Below, one piece after another: positions 1 to 11,600 of a stretch of 64,000 nucleotides of DNA. Position 1 is the stretch's first letter. Every line of letters starts with the position of its first letter. Source of the DNA: Azolla caroliniana (lineage: Eukaryota; Polypodiophyta); the NCBI GenBank assembly GCA_043228905.1, contig JBHGNT010000002.1, positions 3,534,001-3,598,000 on the forward strand. Direction: 5' to 3'. Position numbers and translations under genes: made by a program. The notes under the pieces are model-generated. The model had not been told where the DNA came from. It saw nothing but the letters and a program-made list of their open reading frames with translations, and did not search any database.

Positions 1-1
1 A

Positions 2-160
2 GAAGCACCCATCGCAATAATCTACGCTGATGCCATTCTTGCGATCAAATTCAATATGACTCAAGCAAAGCACAAGGTTAAGGGATACAACACTGTCTAC
101 AAGGTCCCCCAAGAGGTTCATGAGCACATATTAGGGGAGGTCTCTCTATTTAATGCTTGA
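2..160 (+). CDS. Partial 3'-terminal exon of an unrecognised plant gene
   Basis: An open frame enters from the window edge and ends at TGA 158-160, giving 52 codons of ordinary, non-repetitive protein with a hydrophobic stretch (AIIYADAILAIKF) and a basic C-terminal half ending in GEVSLFNA. No methionine near the edge is convincing as a start, so I read it as the last exon of a gene lying to the left. I do not recognise the family and claim no function. It lies head-to-head in 3' ends with the minus-strand fragment at 306-928. It could also be a chance open frame; its composition is the only support. Confidence 0.35.
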   Translation, partial: EAPIAIIYADAILAIKFNMTQAKHKVKGYNTVYKVPQEVHEHILGEVSLFNA

Positions 161-305
161 AAGTCACCCTATCAATACATTGTACTAGAAAACTGAAAAA
201 CATCCACTTGGAGTTCACTATTAATTTTGATGATTGACAAATGAATTGATATATTTCGTCTTTCTTCCAAAGGGTTTATGCCTCTCAACCACTTGTACTT
301 ATCTT

Positions 306-928
306 TCATAATATATTAGTTGTTATCAACAGGACTTGGATTTCTTCATTGCCGATATTGCTCATGTTTCCTGATGTTATTTGAGCATAGGAGTTTTGCA
401 GAGTTGGTGTGTCCTCTGTTGGCACATAAATCTGCTCTTCTTTTGCTACCAAGAGAAGATTGTTAGTTGAATTCATTAAAGACTTTAATATTGTAAGATT
501 TTCTACTGTAAGTTCATTTTTCAAAGGGGGCGATGAATTCTGTGAAGACAACAATGAAAATTATTCTCTCAGAATCCTTTTTTGTTTCATGATATGTCCT
601 GTGAAGCCATCTGAGTTTTTACTTCTTGTATATAAGTCCTGAATATCCAGGCTATGGATTTTAAAGTACAAACCTTCCTTTCCTTAACAAAATAATCCAA
701 CTTCTGAAACAATAATTTGTGATAGCTCAAAAAGGTAAGTGTTTCCTTACTACTATTAGTGGATGATTCATCCTTTGGGATGATATCATCAAAATATGGC
801 CCACATTGCTTCAACAATTTGCACACATTCTGGTTACCGTCCAAATGGGATTGATGAAACAGTCTATACTTCAGGATATCTTCAATAACACCCGATACCC
901 GATATTTTCTGTTTCTCATCATCAACAC
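306..928 (-). CDS. Two 3' exons of an unrecognised protein
   Basis: Two minus-strand exons join in phase 0. Exon A is 674-928, after a TTTTTAG acceptor and ending AAG before GTTTGT. Exon B is 306-539, after the strong acceptor TTGTCTTCACAG and ending at a stop at 306. The 134-bp intron is 540-673. Together they give about 162 residues: a helical segment (VIEDILKYRLFHQ), a Ser/Asn-rich linker, a basic Lys-rich turn (FVKERK) and a Leu-rich helix (ENLTILKSLMNSTNNLLL). I do not recognise a domain. The exons lie just downstream of the RING-H2 gene on the same strand, so they may be its alternative 3' exons or a separate gene. The stop at 1276 in the RING-H2 model argues for a separate or alternatively spliced unit. 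Confidence 0.45.
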
Positions 929-929
929 C

Positions 930-1275
930 TAAAAACCTAAATTTTCCTAGCAAGCTAAGAAGACTTTCAAGCATTTTATCTACAATAGACTGAAAGACTT
1001 TTGCGAGGATTAGGAGATGATCTCAAAAAAGAAACAAAACGTTGTAAAATAAGAATACTTAGATCAAAAAGTATATTCCCATTGTTTTTGATATATGTTG
1101 ATGAGCAAAATATAGAAGCAATCCTTAAACATGAACTTGATTTCACACTGGTATAACTATTTCAGATTCATGAACTGGATTTTTTACATTGGCAATTGAA
1201 ACAGTATTTTGGTATCCAAATAGTTCAATTTCAGACATCACTAACAACTAAAGTTCAAGTACAATCGAAAGACAA
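930..1275. other. AT-rich spacer, no gene seen
   Basis: Low-complexity AT-rich sequence between the stop of the RING-H2 gene model (1276) and the downstream minus-strand exons. It probably holds the 3' UTR and polyadenylation signals of that gene; I see no other structure. Confidence 0.4.
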
Positions 1276-4200
1276 TCAGGCACTAGAGGGTAACTTGGCC
1301 GATCTTGTAATGCGCTTGTTGTTGGTGCCAGATTTTTCTGATTTTACATTCTTCTTTATCTTAAAGCCTTTAGGTATGAGCTGACTAAGTGGCACTTCAT
1401 CATCAGAGGCATCAGAGACAGGCGTGGATGCGCGGGCACCTTGTACTGGTGGCAAGCTTGAGAGAGCAACTATGTTTTCTGCAACTGCAATGCTTGTACA
1501 CAAATCCACAAAGGTGCTATCGATAGACAAATTATCACTCATCTCCTGAATGCTTGTACTCCTAGCGATCTTTATTGCCCTATCATCATCACCGATGCCT
1601 ATACACCCGTTCTTATTAGACTCCTGTATGTGGACCGTGGCAGTAGTCATGGTCAACTCCTCTTGTACGATGGATGTCACCTCATTCTTAAGACAACGTT
1701 GTTCGCTCTGAGTACAATCAGGCCCACCTTCATTAGTAACGTTGTTCACTCTACACTCCTCATGGGATTCTGTACAATCAGGCTTATCTTCAGGGAAAGC
1801 GATGTTCTTTCCACGATCCTCATGGGCTTCACAAGACACTACTAGCACATTCTCAGTACAATCAAGCTCCTCTTCATTACTAGCAATGTTCTTTCCATGA
1901 TCCTCATGGGAATCTTTAGATAGTACTAGCACATTATCAGTACAATCAGTCTTCTCTTCAGCACTTGCCACATTATCAGTACAATCAGTCTTCTCTTCAG
2001 TACTTGCCATATTCTTTCCACATTCTTCATGGGCTTCAATCTTCTCTTCAGTACTTGCCATATTCTTTCCACACTCATAGGCTTCTTTAGACATAGTGTT
2101 GTTTGTACATGCCAGCTGCTCTTCACATATGAATGCTTCGTTTTTCTCACAATCCTCATGTGTGGAAGATGTGCTTCTAGAGTCCGCCTCCTTGCAAAGG
2201 TTAATTTGATTCTGACTCTGATGGGAATCTGATTCTGCACTTGTGCTCCATGAAGTTCCCGATTCATTTGATTGCAGTTGGGAATCAGACTGCTCTTGTA
2301 AACCTAATTAATGGGATTCCAAAGAATATTGGTATGAACTCACATACTCAAAAGTTTGCAAACAATGAACATAGGGTTTAGGGCCACATTTTTACCTAAT
2401 GTTACATCGTCATACTGTACAGCCGTAGATACCCCATTGCAAGTGGTGGGCTCGGTCATCTTCTCCACAACATCTAGGTGCTCAACAGTGTTGTTATGAT
2501 CTATAATAACAACAAGAATAGGGTTGTTATGAGCTAAATCATTGTTTTCAAAGTCTGGCTTTTGACGTGTACCTGGGAGTGTGATAAATTCGTCTTCATG
2601 ATTAGGTTTTGGACTCGTATCTCCGTCACCAAATATCATTTCATCATCAGCTAGTAACACAAGTACATGGTATTAGACAATGGATTAGGTTGACAATGCT
2701 CCAGACAGGTGAGAACTTATATGACTCACCATTGCATTCAACTTTGCCTTTCTTGCCGTTTCCATACAACATTCTTGCAACATTTCTCTTCTTACTGGGC
2801 TCTATTTGTAAAGAAACTGCATTTCTCTTCTTAGTGGGCTCTATTTCTTGATGTTGACCGGAGCTTGGGGAATTTGTTTGTAGAAGCATATGTTCCACTG
2901 CTCCAATGGCCCTTCTCATACATTCATCCTCATCATACAAATCATAGGTTATTGGTAATGATGGTCCCTGAACCTTGGAATGTGCAGCAGATATTGAGGG
3001 TTTAGGCACAGGGGCTGGTTGTTCCATTACCTTCCCTGGCGTGGAGTTGCTTGACACTACAACATTCATTGCAAGAAACAAAAAAACCTTGAATGTTAGT
3101 ACCATCATCTAAAATATATAATGTAGGTCACAAGAGCTGCTTCCCATTTTACACAATGTACCAGTCATGAACAATGTACTACTCACATAGTTCCTAAATT
3201 ATTGAACTAGTACTAATAAGGAACACTGTACTGCTCACTTAGTTCCCAATTTACACGATTAGTACTAATCATGCACAATATACACAAGTAGTACTAATCA
3301 TGCACAATATACTACTCACTTAGTTACCAAATTACACAAGTACTAATCCCGAAAAATGTACCACTGACTAAGTCAAATTAATAAGTAGTACTAATCTTGA
3401 ACAATGTACTACTCACTTATTTCCTAAATCACTGAACTAGTACTAATCCCGAACAATGTAGTAGCTCACTTAGTTCCCAATTTACACAAGTAGTACTAAT
3501 CATGCACAATATACTACTCACTTAGTTACCAAATTACACAAGGAGTACTAATCCCGAACAACGTAATGCTCACTTAGTTCCCAATTTACACAAGTAGTAC
3601 TAATCATGCACAATATACTACTCACTTAGTTAGCAAATTACACAAGGAGTACTAATCCCGAACAACGTAATGCTCACTTAGTTCCCAATTTACACAAGTA
3701 GTACTAATCATGCACAATATACTACTCACTTAGTTAGCAAATTACACAAGGAGTACTAATCCCGAACAATGTACTGCTCACTTAGTTCCCAATTTACACA
3801 AGTAGTACTAATCATGCACAATATACTACTCACTTAGTTAGCAAATTACACAAGGAGTACTAATCCCGAACAATGTACTGCTCACTTAGTTCCCAATTTA
3901 CACAAGTAATACTAATCATGCACAATATACTACTCACTTAGTTACCAAATTACACAAGGAGTACTAATCCCGAACAATGTACTGCTCACTTAGTTCCCAA
4001 TTTACACAAGTAGTACTAATCATGCACAATATACTACTCACTTAGTTAGCAAATTACACAAGGAGTACTAATCCCGAACAATGTACCACTGACTTAGTCA
4101 AATTACACAATTAGTACTAATCCTGAACAATGTACTACTCAACAATGTACCACTGACTTAGTCAAATTACACAATTAGTACCAATCCTACAAAATGTACT

Positions 4201-6251
4201 ACTCACTTATTTTCTAGATTACTGATCTAGTACTAATAAGGTACAAAACTAGTACTAATAAGGAACAAAGTACTACTCAGTTCCCAAATTACAAAACTAG
4301 TATTAATCATGAGCAATGTACTAGTAACTTAGTTCACAAAGTACAGAACTAGTACTAATCATGAACCATGTAGTACTTACTAAGTACTAATCCAACAAAT
4401 GTAGATTGGTATTTTGCACACAAGTAATACTAAACATGATATGTCTTCTACACACCTAGTTACATAACTTGTACTAATTACACCAACAGTATTAATCTTG
4501 AACAGTATTAGTACTAAACGTGATATGTGTTTGACACACCTCATTTCCAAATTACAATAATTGTACTATTATTCAACAATTTACTATACACCTTGTTCCC
4601 AAATTACATTACTAGTACTAATTCCCAAGTTACACAAACAATCTTAACAGTCAACAGTGTACTATAAGTATAGTGTTTACTAAACTAATACTAGGCAAGT
4701 TGCAATATAGATTGGACGATGTTGTACCTGGTTCCCTTTTAGTACTACTAATTGTGGAAAATATCCCTTCAACTACACATACCAATTATATATTAAGAGT
4801 ACTGCCAATACTAACCCACATAATTAGGGTTCCACATAATAGTTGTTAGAGATTACACTAAATTTGAAGTATGAATTGTGGCATACACTAGTTCTAGTCC
4901 AAATGTTAATTGACATCATATAATACAAACAATAGAATAGTAGAGCCACATACCGTACGGGTGTACTTTTAAACCCCAAGCATAGTACCACTCAGCCGCA
5001 ATTGTAGTTTTACAGTCCATACATGTATTCTCTTTCTCAAAATGATACTTAGCACATAGCACATGATATGTGTGCAAGCATGGTGTAATCACAACATCCA
5101 TAGCCTCCAGCTTGAATCCGAGGCCACAAAATATACACCTGGAAGATTGCAAACACAAGTTATAATATATTAGTTGCTCACTTATTTATACCAAAGAAGT
5201 AGAAATAAATAACTTTTAAAGCCAATACCGTGATATAGCTATACTAATAATGGTACTTTCTATACCACTTGGGTGCTCAATTACAGATGGACACAAAGTA
5301 TCAAAACCATTTTGTTTTAAATCCCGCATCAAGCATGCAAGGTTCTCAGAATGCAACTTTAAGGCTGACAACTTATTATCTATTTCTTCATGTGCATTCC
5401 TGCAGGTATCAAGGTCTCTCATCTGTGAACCTAATTGAGTGCCCATATTGTTTAGCTCTTTCTTCAACTCCTCTTTCAACACCTCACTTTCTGAATTTTG
5501 GATTGTCGATGCAATCCATTCATATGTAGTTTTTATTGAAGAAAATTTCTTTTCTGCCTGTATCTCAGCTGATTTAACTGCTTCCAAATTAGCAAGTAGT
5601 GTTTGTATTCTTGAGCTCATAGAAGCTATGCAACCGGCCATCATCTGTTCATGCTTTTCAGTCATTGTGGCCCGTACCTTTGCCTCTAGAACTTGGTGGA
5701 TAGGTGTTATAGCTAGAATATCCACACGAGAGGTTCCAGATGACTTCAAGCCAGTGTTGGTACTGGAGGACCCTTTGTAATGTTCTGACCGGTGCCGATT
5801 AAAATCTTCCCAATTTACGTCAATGCCACCTTGAACTTCACATGCAAAAGCACGTGCAAAAACAGTACCCACCTCATTGTTAGTGATTTGATTTGTATCA
5901 TAAACATGTTCGTATCTCGTCTTCAATAAATTCATGTATTCCCTCTTCAAACCACTTATGTGGAATCCTCGCCTTGTGTCGGGATGTGCTGACCCCTAGG
6001 TTTTTAACAACCACTCTCTCAGCTCTGGATACACGTCAGGTCGTGCTCGAAGGAAATAATTCCATCCAAGAGGTGTGTCTCGACTGATGGAGTGGTACAT
6101 CTTCTTTCTCTATGTTGATGAATTCATCACCCTTTCTCTTGTGGGTGTCTTCTTGCTTTCTTTCATGGGTGTCCTTCTTCCTTCCTTCACTGGTGTCTTC
6201 ACTTTCTCTTTCATCAATGTCTTCTTTATGGGTGTCCTTCTCGTCATTGTC
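1276..6251 (-). CDS. RING-H2 finger protein with coiled coil and charged regions, six-exon model
   Basis: Minus-strand exons whose GT-AG junctions keep one frame: 6099-6251, 5229-5995, 4954-5138, 2730-3056, 2396-2650 and 1276-2294 (stop). The first is a Lys/Glu/Asp-rich exon with repeated DTH. The second carries helices and a probable coiled coil (ending near SALKLHSENLACLMRDLKQ). The third is a clean C3H2C3 RING-H2 finger: CIFC, 15 residues, CLHTYHVLC, 10 residues, CMDC. RING-H2 domains usually bind E2 enzymes, so ubiquitin ligase activity is an inference. The rest is low-complexity: KKRN repeats, then an acidic exon with CGKNMAS/EEK repeats, ending in a basic tail (KRITRSAK) that suggests a nuclear protein. 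The intron 3057-4953 is filled by a tandem array. The start exon is not found. If the first two exons are read as continuous, a TAG at 5996-5998 interrupts them; splicing 5996-6098 removes it. I do not recognise the family. Confidence 0.65.
3170..4200. repeat. 52-bp tandem repeat organised as 104-bp dimers, in an intron
   Basis: Two related 52-bp monomers alternate. One has ACACAAGTAGTACTAATCAT, the other ACACAAGGAGTACTAATCCC; each continues into a CTCACTTAGTT segment. Successive copies of the same monomer are 104 bp apart (for example near 3588 and 3692). The core is quite homogeneous from about 3480 to 4080 and degenerates on both sides, with single GTACTAAT units still visible to about 4650. 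The array lies wholly inside the long intron 3057-4953 of the RING-H2 model. Confidence 0.9.
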
Positions 6252-6352
6252 CTAGTCAACACAATTCTCAGGGAATGAATATGCATGTACTAGAAGAAAA
6301 CTCAAGCAATTACCATCAACACATAGCAAATCATCTCATTGCATGTACAAAC

Positions 6353-6655
6353 CATGTCAAACACACAATAACCCTAAATAGTCGGAAAAAAACTCATCCA
6401 TGTCAAACACACAGACAATAAAAACAGACGGATAGGAAAGTCAAAGAAAACGAAAACATTGTAAATCATCATAGCCAACTCCATCACATCGCATGTACAA
6501 GCCATGTCAAACACACAAAAACCCAAAATAGTCGGAAAAACACTCATCCATGTCAAACTCACACAAAATAAAACAGATGGACAAGAAACAAGAACAAAAC
6601 GAAAACATAGCAACTCATCATAGCCAACTCCATTTACGTTGCATGTACAAACATG
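6353..6655. repeat. Imperfect tandem duplication, period about 152 bp
   Basis: CCATGTCAAACACACA followed by a TAGTCGGAAAAA block occurs near 6353 and again near 6505. It is followed each time by AATCATCATAGCCAACTCCA or a close form (about 6463 and 6615). The copies differ by small substitutions. The region is upstream of the RING-H2 gene model and probably lies in its 5' region. Confidence 0.75.
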
Positions 6656-6730
6656 TCTAACACACAACCACCTCGATCAAAATATTTTCATACATTTTTA
6701 AAAGAAACACAGAGAAAACAAAAACACAGA

Positions 6731-7013
6731 GAATACCTGGAGGTTGTACAACTTGCAGAGGTACCAGACCGTGTTGATTTCGACAAACGAGGCTGCTGCA
6801 GAGGAGACAAACGAGCATAGACAGAGGAAACAAACGAGCATACAGACAGACAGGAAACATTCAGAAAAAGAAAACATACCAGTTGGGCATGCAACATAGA
6901 GAATACCTGGAGGTTGTACAACTTGCAGAGGTACCAGACCGTGTTGATTTCGACAAACGAGGCTGCTGCAGAGGAGACAAACGAGCATAGACAGAGGAAA
7001 CAAACGAGCATAC
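6731..7013. repeat. Direct repeat, 113 bp identical, offset 170 bp
   Basis: 6731-6843 is repeated as 6901-7013 with no difference that I can see. It begins GAATACCTGGAGGTTGTACA and includes GGCTGCTGCAGAGGAGACAA. The identity shows a recent tandem duplication. The unique spacer between the copies is about 57 bp. Confidence 0.9.
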
Positions 7014-7303
7014 ACAAGGAAGGAAAATCAACAACACATACAACGAGCAGGGGAAACAAAAATCTCTGCGTTCAGAGATCGAACTTGGCACAGAGGGGAA
7101 CACAAGAACAGCTACGCGGGGAAACAGAGCATCGTAGGTGGAGTGAGAGAGAGAAACAGAAAGAAAGAAAGAAACAGAGCTTTGAAAGAAAAAAACAGAA
7201 AGAATCGAAGGTGGAGTGAAAGAAAGAAACAGAGAGATAGACCTGTAATAGATATGTCGTCTTTTTTAACTTTCTGCCACTGTCTGTCTGACAACTTCGA
7301 GAC

Positions 7304-7304
<1 letters not shown>

Positions 7305-7351
<47 letters not shown>

Positions 7352-7424
7352 GTGAGAGAGAGAGACATACCAATTGACACGTTCGACTACCCATACCAGA
7401 GAGAGAGAGAGAGAGAGAGAGAGA
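7305..7424. repeat. Two (GA)n microsatellites
   Basis: GA runs occupy 7305-7348 (with a GTGAGT-interrupted extension to about 7367) and 7398-7424. Read on the minus strand they are CT tracts, a common feature of plant 5' leaders, so they fit the upstream region of the minus-strand RING-H2 gene. Confidence 0.9.
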
Positions 7425-7480
7425 TACTGAGACTGACCAACTGTCACAATGGATACCTTCTCCAGGTGTGCTTTCGTACA

Positions 7481-7733
7481 ACTCTACCTAGGAGACTGGG
7501 GCAACAATTAATGTATTAAATATGGCCTAGGGACATTTCGAGTGTGACGTACAATATCTTTGTGCATTCGAGTGTGACGTAATGAATTTGTTTTTTGTTT
7601 TTTGAAACTTATTTACAATTTTTAATGTTTATTTTCTTCTTCGATTTAGTACTAAATTTTTGGCCAAAAGTTGGTACACCGTAGCATGCTTCGACCCTGC
7701 TGCCTTTTCTTCCGCTTGGGCCTCGGTTGATTC
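7481..7733. other. Spacer with a short direct repeat
   Basis: No gene seen. A 14-bp motif TTCGAGTGTGACGT occurs twice (about 7538 and 7568). The right edge, GATTC at 7729-7733, is the left copy of the target duplication of the solo LTR that follows. Confidence 0.5.
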
Positions 7734-7814
7734 TGTTGGGAGACAGGTCCCTCCGGATGGGAAGGGAGAAGAACAGTGCCGACGAACAAACTTGGCCGAG
7801 GCCGAAACGGTACG

Positions 7815-8133
7815 AGGAGCACCCGGCTACGGAGAGCCGGATGATACAGGCCCGGTATGAACCGGATGAGGAGCACCCGATTACGGAGAGCCGGATGATA
7901 CAGGCCCGGTATGAACCGGATGAGGAGTACCCGGCTACGGAGAGCCGGATGATACAGGCCCGGTATGAACCGGATGAGGAGTACCCGGCTACGGAGAGCC
8001 AGATGATACATGCCCGGTATGAACCGGATGAGGAGTACCCGGCTACGGAGAGCCGGATGCCGGATGAGGAGTACTTGGCTACGGAGAGCCGGATGATACA
8101 GGCCCGGTATGAACCGGATGAAGAGACATATTC
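7815..8133. repeat. 54-bp minisatellite inside the solo LTR
   Basis: Six tandem units of 54 bp, each with CGGAGAGCCGGATGATACAG followed by a GCCCGGTATGAACCGGATGA segment. The fifth unit is shortened by 18 bp. Because 54 is a multiple of three the array is open on both strands and makes false repetitive ORFs. Confidence 0.9.
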
Positions 8134-8195
8134 GTAAATATGTTTCTGAGAGCCCATTGTGGCTATATTTGTAAATAGCCGAAAAGTCATATTAG

Positions 8196-8203
8196 TATAA
8201 ATA
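8196..8203 (+). promoter_or_regulatory. TATA box of the solo Copia LTR
   Basis: TATAAATA in the context GTATAAATATGACTTAGGGC. The same context recurs in the LTR of Copia B at 26425-26432, supporting it as the conserved LTR core promoter. Confidence 0.6.
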
Positions 8204-8633
8204 TGACTTAGGGCAAAACTAATTGTGTGGTTGTTACTTTTCTTGTTGGTGCAAGAAGAAGTGAGAGCACGTAATAGTGTACAGAGTGAGAGAGAGAGAG
8301 AAAGAGGTCGTTGCCTCTGTTGTAACCACCGCCTGTGGCGAAGATCGTGAGCACGAGGTCGTTGCCTTTGTGAACTCATTGTTTTGTACATTTCAACTTA
8401 GTGATAGTTTGCAGTCTGTGGGCTGCCGTGGTTTTTTCCCTCTTTGGGTTTTTTCCACGTAAACATTCTGTGTACCCTTTTTCTCTCCTTTGTGTCGCGT
8501 TTTTTTTGTTTTCCTGTTTCCTGTGTATTAAAGAGGCTCGGTTGTGGCCGAGTGTTGGGTATAAGGAGCGTTGAGTTCCCGACAGATTCAACGTGTCTGA
8601 ATCAAACATCCGAACCGACTCGGCTACTTCCGA

Positions 8634-11600
8634 TCAGTTTTCGCTCTCGTCCGAGTTGGCTGTCTCCAACTCGTCTTCAGTCTTCTCGCCCTTGATTGTG
8701 TCATCTCCCCCATGCGTGGTTGGCTTCGGCTCTCTCCTTCGGCTGCTCCCCTTCTGTCTGCTTTCGGACTTTTCCGTGGGTCCGCCCTCGACTTCTTCAG
8801 CCGATCCGAAGTCGAACTCGACAACTGAGTCAACCGACTCGGACTCGATGTCGTGGTGTCCGCTCCTTTCCTGCTGCCTTGCTTGGTCGTTCGGGACTGT
8901 TCTCCCCCTCAAGTTCGGTACGTCGAGGTGGCGCAACCCGAGCGCACCTGAGAATTGCCGCAACTTGTCCAGACCAAGAGGCTTGGTGAAGATGTCGGCA
9001 GTCTGCCGATCCGTCAGAACGTACTGAAGTTCGACTTCACCAGAAAGGACACGCTCACAGACGAAATGGTAGTGCACCTCAATGTGCTTGGTCTGTGCGT
9101 GGAAAACGGGGTTCTTCACGAACTAGATGCTGCTGAGGTTGTCGCAGTAGATCGTCGTCCGATCTGACACCTCCTCTTGCAGGTCCTTAAGTAGCCGCTT
9201 CAGCCATATGGCTTCGCATGTCGCGACAACCGCTCCTCGGTACTCAGCTTCGGTGCTCGACAGTGCAACTGTCGGCTGCTTCTTACTGCTCCATGCGATC
9301 GCGGCACTCCCGAGGGAGAACGTGTATCCGGACGTGGATCGGCGATCGGCGATCGGCGGCGTGGCCAACCCAATCAGCATCGGTGTAGCCGACTAATTGC
9401 GCGGCTGCACCGGTCCGATATAGCAGTCCTCGGTCCTTAGTGCCACTTACGTACCGCAGTATGCGTTGCGCACACTGAAGGTGCTCCTCGGTAGGTTGCG
9501 CCATGAACTGACTGATCACCCCTACCGGATAACTGAGGTCGGGTCGGGTGATGGTCAAGTATATGAGGCTTCCGACAATTTGTCGGAACCACTTCGGGTC
9601 GCATACCTTTCCCGTATCGGGACGAAGCTTGATGGTTCTGTCCAGAGGAGTCGAGACGGGCTTACAGTCTGCCATCCCGAGTTTGAAGAGCATACTCAAC
9701 ACGTAATGACGTTGGCTGATCAATATGCCTTTGGGGGTATGGATCACTTCGATCCCGAGGAAGTAATGAAGGTCCCCCAGATCCTTCATGTCGAACGATG
9801 CCGCAAGCTGGAGCTTCACGCGGTCGATTTCGCCTAGGTCGGCGCCGGTGATGACCAAGTCATCGATATATAGTAGAATACTAACCAGTCCGAGTCGACC
9901 TTTCCGGATGAACAGGGAGAAGTCTGATTTTGACGTGACGAAGCCCATCCGACGCAGTTGTTGCGTGATCTTCGCGTTCCACGCACGCGGGGCTTGCGTC
10001 AGTCCGTAAAGGGACTTCTTCAGTCGGCATACTGCCGAGGAGTTCGTTCCGGAGTGAAATCCGGGGGGCTGTACCATGTACACTTGTTCCTCAAGGTCAC
10101 CTTGCAGGAACGCATTCTTTACATCCATTTGATGTAGCTGCCACCCCTTGGCCGCGGCTACTGCGAGCAAAACACGGACGGTCGTCATTTTCGCGACTGG
10201 CGCAAATGTCTCATCGTAGTCGATGCTGTGTTTCTGCGCGTAGCCCTTTGCCACTAACCGAGCCTTGTACCGGTTGATCGAGCCATCGGTGTTGTACTTG
10301 ACCTTGTACACCCACCTACACCTGATCGGTTTTACCCCTCTTGGTGCGTCAACTAGGTCCCAGGTCTCGTTCTCCGCCAATGCGTGCATCTCTTCCTCCA
10401 TCGCGGCACGCCAATTCACATCTTTAGCCGCTTCTGCGTAGCTCTCCGGCTCACGCACTTCCGCTACACGGGTCATGTACGCATAATGATGTGCCATGTA
10501 CTCGTTGTATCCAAACCGCAAAACAGGATTCTTCTGGCGGGTAGATCGGCGTAATCTCGTATTAGCCGATGTCGAGGCCTTCTCGGTCGACGCGGTCTTC
10601 ATCTTTAAAGACCCGTCACCGGTTCCCTCGGAGTCGGACTCGCGTCGATCTGACTCGTTCCTTTCCGTGCCGGAATCCGACACCTTCTTCTTCCCTTTCT
10701 CTTTGCGCGTAAGCCGTCTCCTTGGCTTCCTGCGCGGGGAATGCACGACCGAGTCTCCACTACTCGCCGGCTCTTCATCGGACTGGTCATACCGACTCAG
10801 TCGTCCAATCGGTCCACTTAACCGGAGTGAAATCGGACTCTCTTCGCGGGTCTCGATTTCGGGCTCATCCGGAGGCATCTCGGCCTCGCTGACCTCATCG
10901 TCAGAACTCGGATTGGAGTCGAGGTTCGTAGTCGGGGGCAGGTACCAAGACGCGGACTCGTCAAACACAACGTCGCGGCTGACACGCGCTTGTTTGGTGC
11001 GAGGGTTATAACACTTATAACCCTTCTGCTCGTCCGAGTAACCGACCAAGATGCATTTCTCGGCCTTTGCGTCCAACTTCCTCCTTTTCTCCTTTGGTAT
11101 ATGCACATACGCAATGCTATCGAACACCCTCAAGTGTCGTAAGTTCGGCTTCGTTCCGAAATATAGCTCGTGCGCCGACATTTTTTCTCCGATCCGGTTC
11201 TAGATGTATACCGTGGTCCTTACCGCCTCAACCCAATAGAACTTGGGCAAGCTCTTCTCCTCCAGCATTGCCCGTGCCGCTTCCACAACTGACCGATTCT
11301 TCCTCTCGGCCACGCCGTTCTACTCCGGCGTGTATCTGCAACTGAATTCGCGCCGAATTCCCATTTGTTGTAGATAACCGTTGAATTGACTGGAGAAGTA
11401 CTCTTTCCCGCCATCCGACCGCAGACACTTGATCTTTCGTCCCGTCTCCGTTTCCACGAACCCTTTGAGGTCCCGAAAGCAGTCGAAGACTTCGCTCTTC
11501 CTCTCAATGAGGTAGATCCATGTGTGCCGCGTGTGGTTGTCGATGAAGGAGACGAAATATCGGCTCCCGCCAAGACTAACGTTTTGTGCCGGCCCCCATA

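Larger units (their letters stand above)
7734..8584 (+). mobile_element. Solo LTR of a Copia element
   Basis: 851 bp starting TGTTGGGA and ending TCCCGACA, imperfect terminal inverted repeats. It is flanked by perfect 5-bp direct repeats GATTC at 7729-7733 and 8585-8589. Inside are a 54-bp minisatellite, a TATA box, a GA-rich leader and the GGTTTTTTCCCTC / TTTTTTCCACGTAAACATTC block typical of plant Copia R-U5 regions. No internal region remains, so it arose by LTR-LTR recombination. The LTR of Copia B (26238-26790) is a clear relative: same start, same TATA context, same TTTTTTCCC block, but without the minisatellite. The insertion sits just beyond the 3' end of the minus-strand Copia A reading frame. 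Confidence 0.9.

Noticed and set aside
6657-7219. Cys/Ser-rich ORFs upstream of the RING-H2 gene
   Set aside because: They come from the 170-bp direct repeat and GA/CT microsatellites; no splice sites or domain support.
7727-8137. Long repetitive ORFs on both strands (ESRMIQARYEPDEE repeats)
   Set aside because: They are the 54-bp minisatellite of a solo LTR read in frame; the period is a multiple of three, so any frame without a stop stays open. No start, splice or domain support.
7500-8630. A 3' LTR for Copia A
   Set aside because: Searched by eye for the LTR start TGTTGAGAG (minus) or TGTAAAAAG (plus) left of the polyprotein; only the unrelated solo LTR is there.
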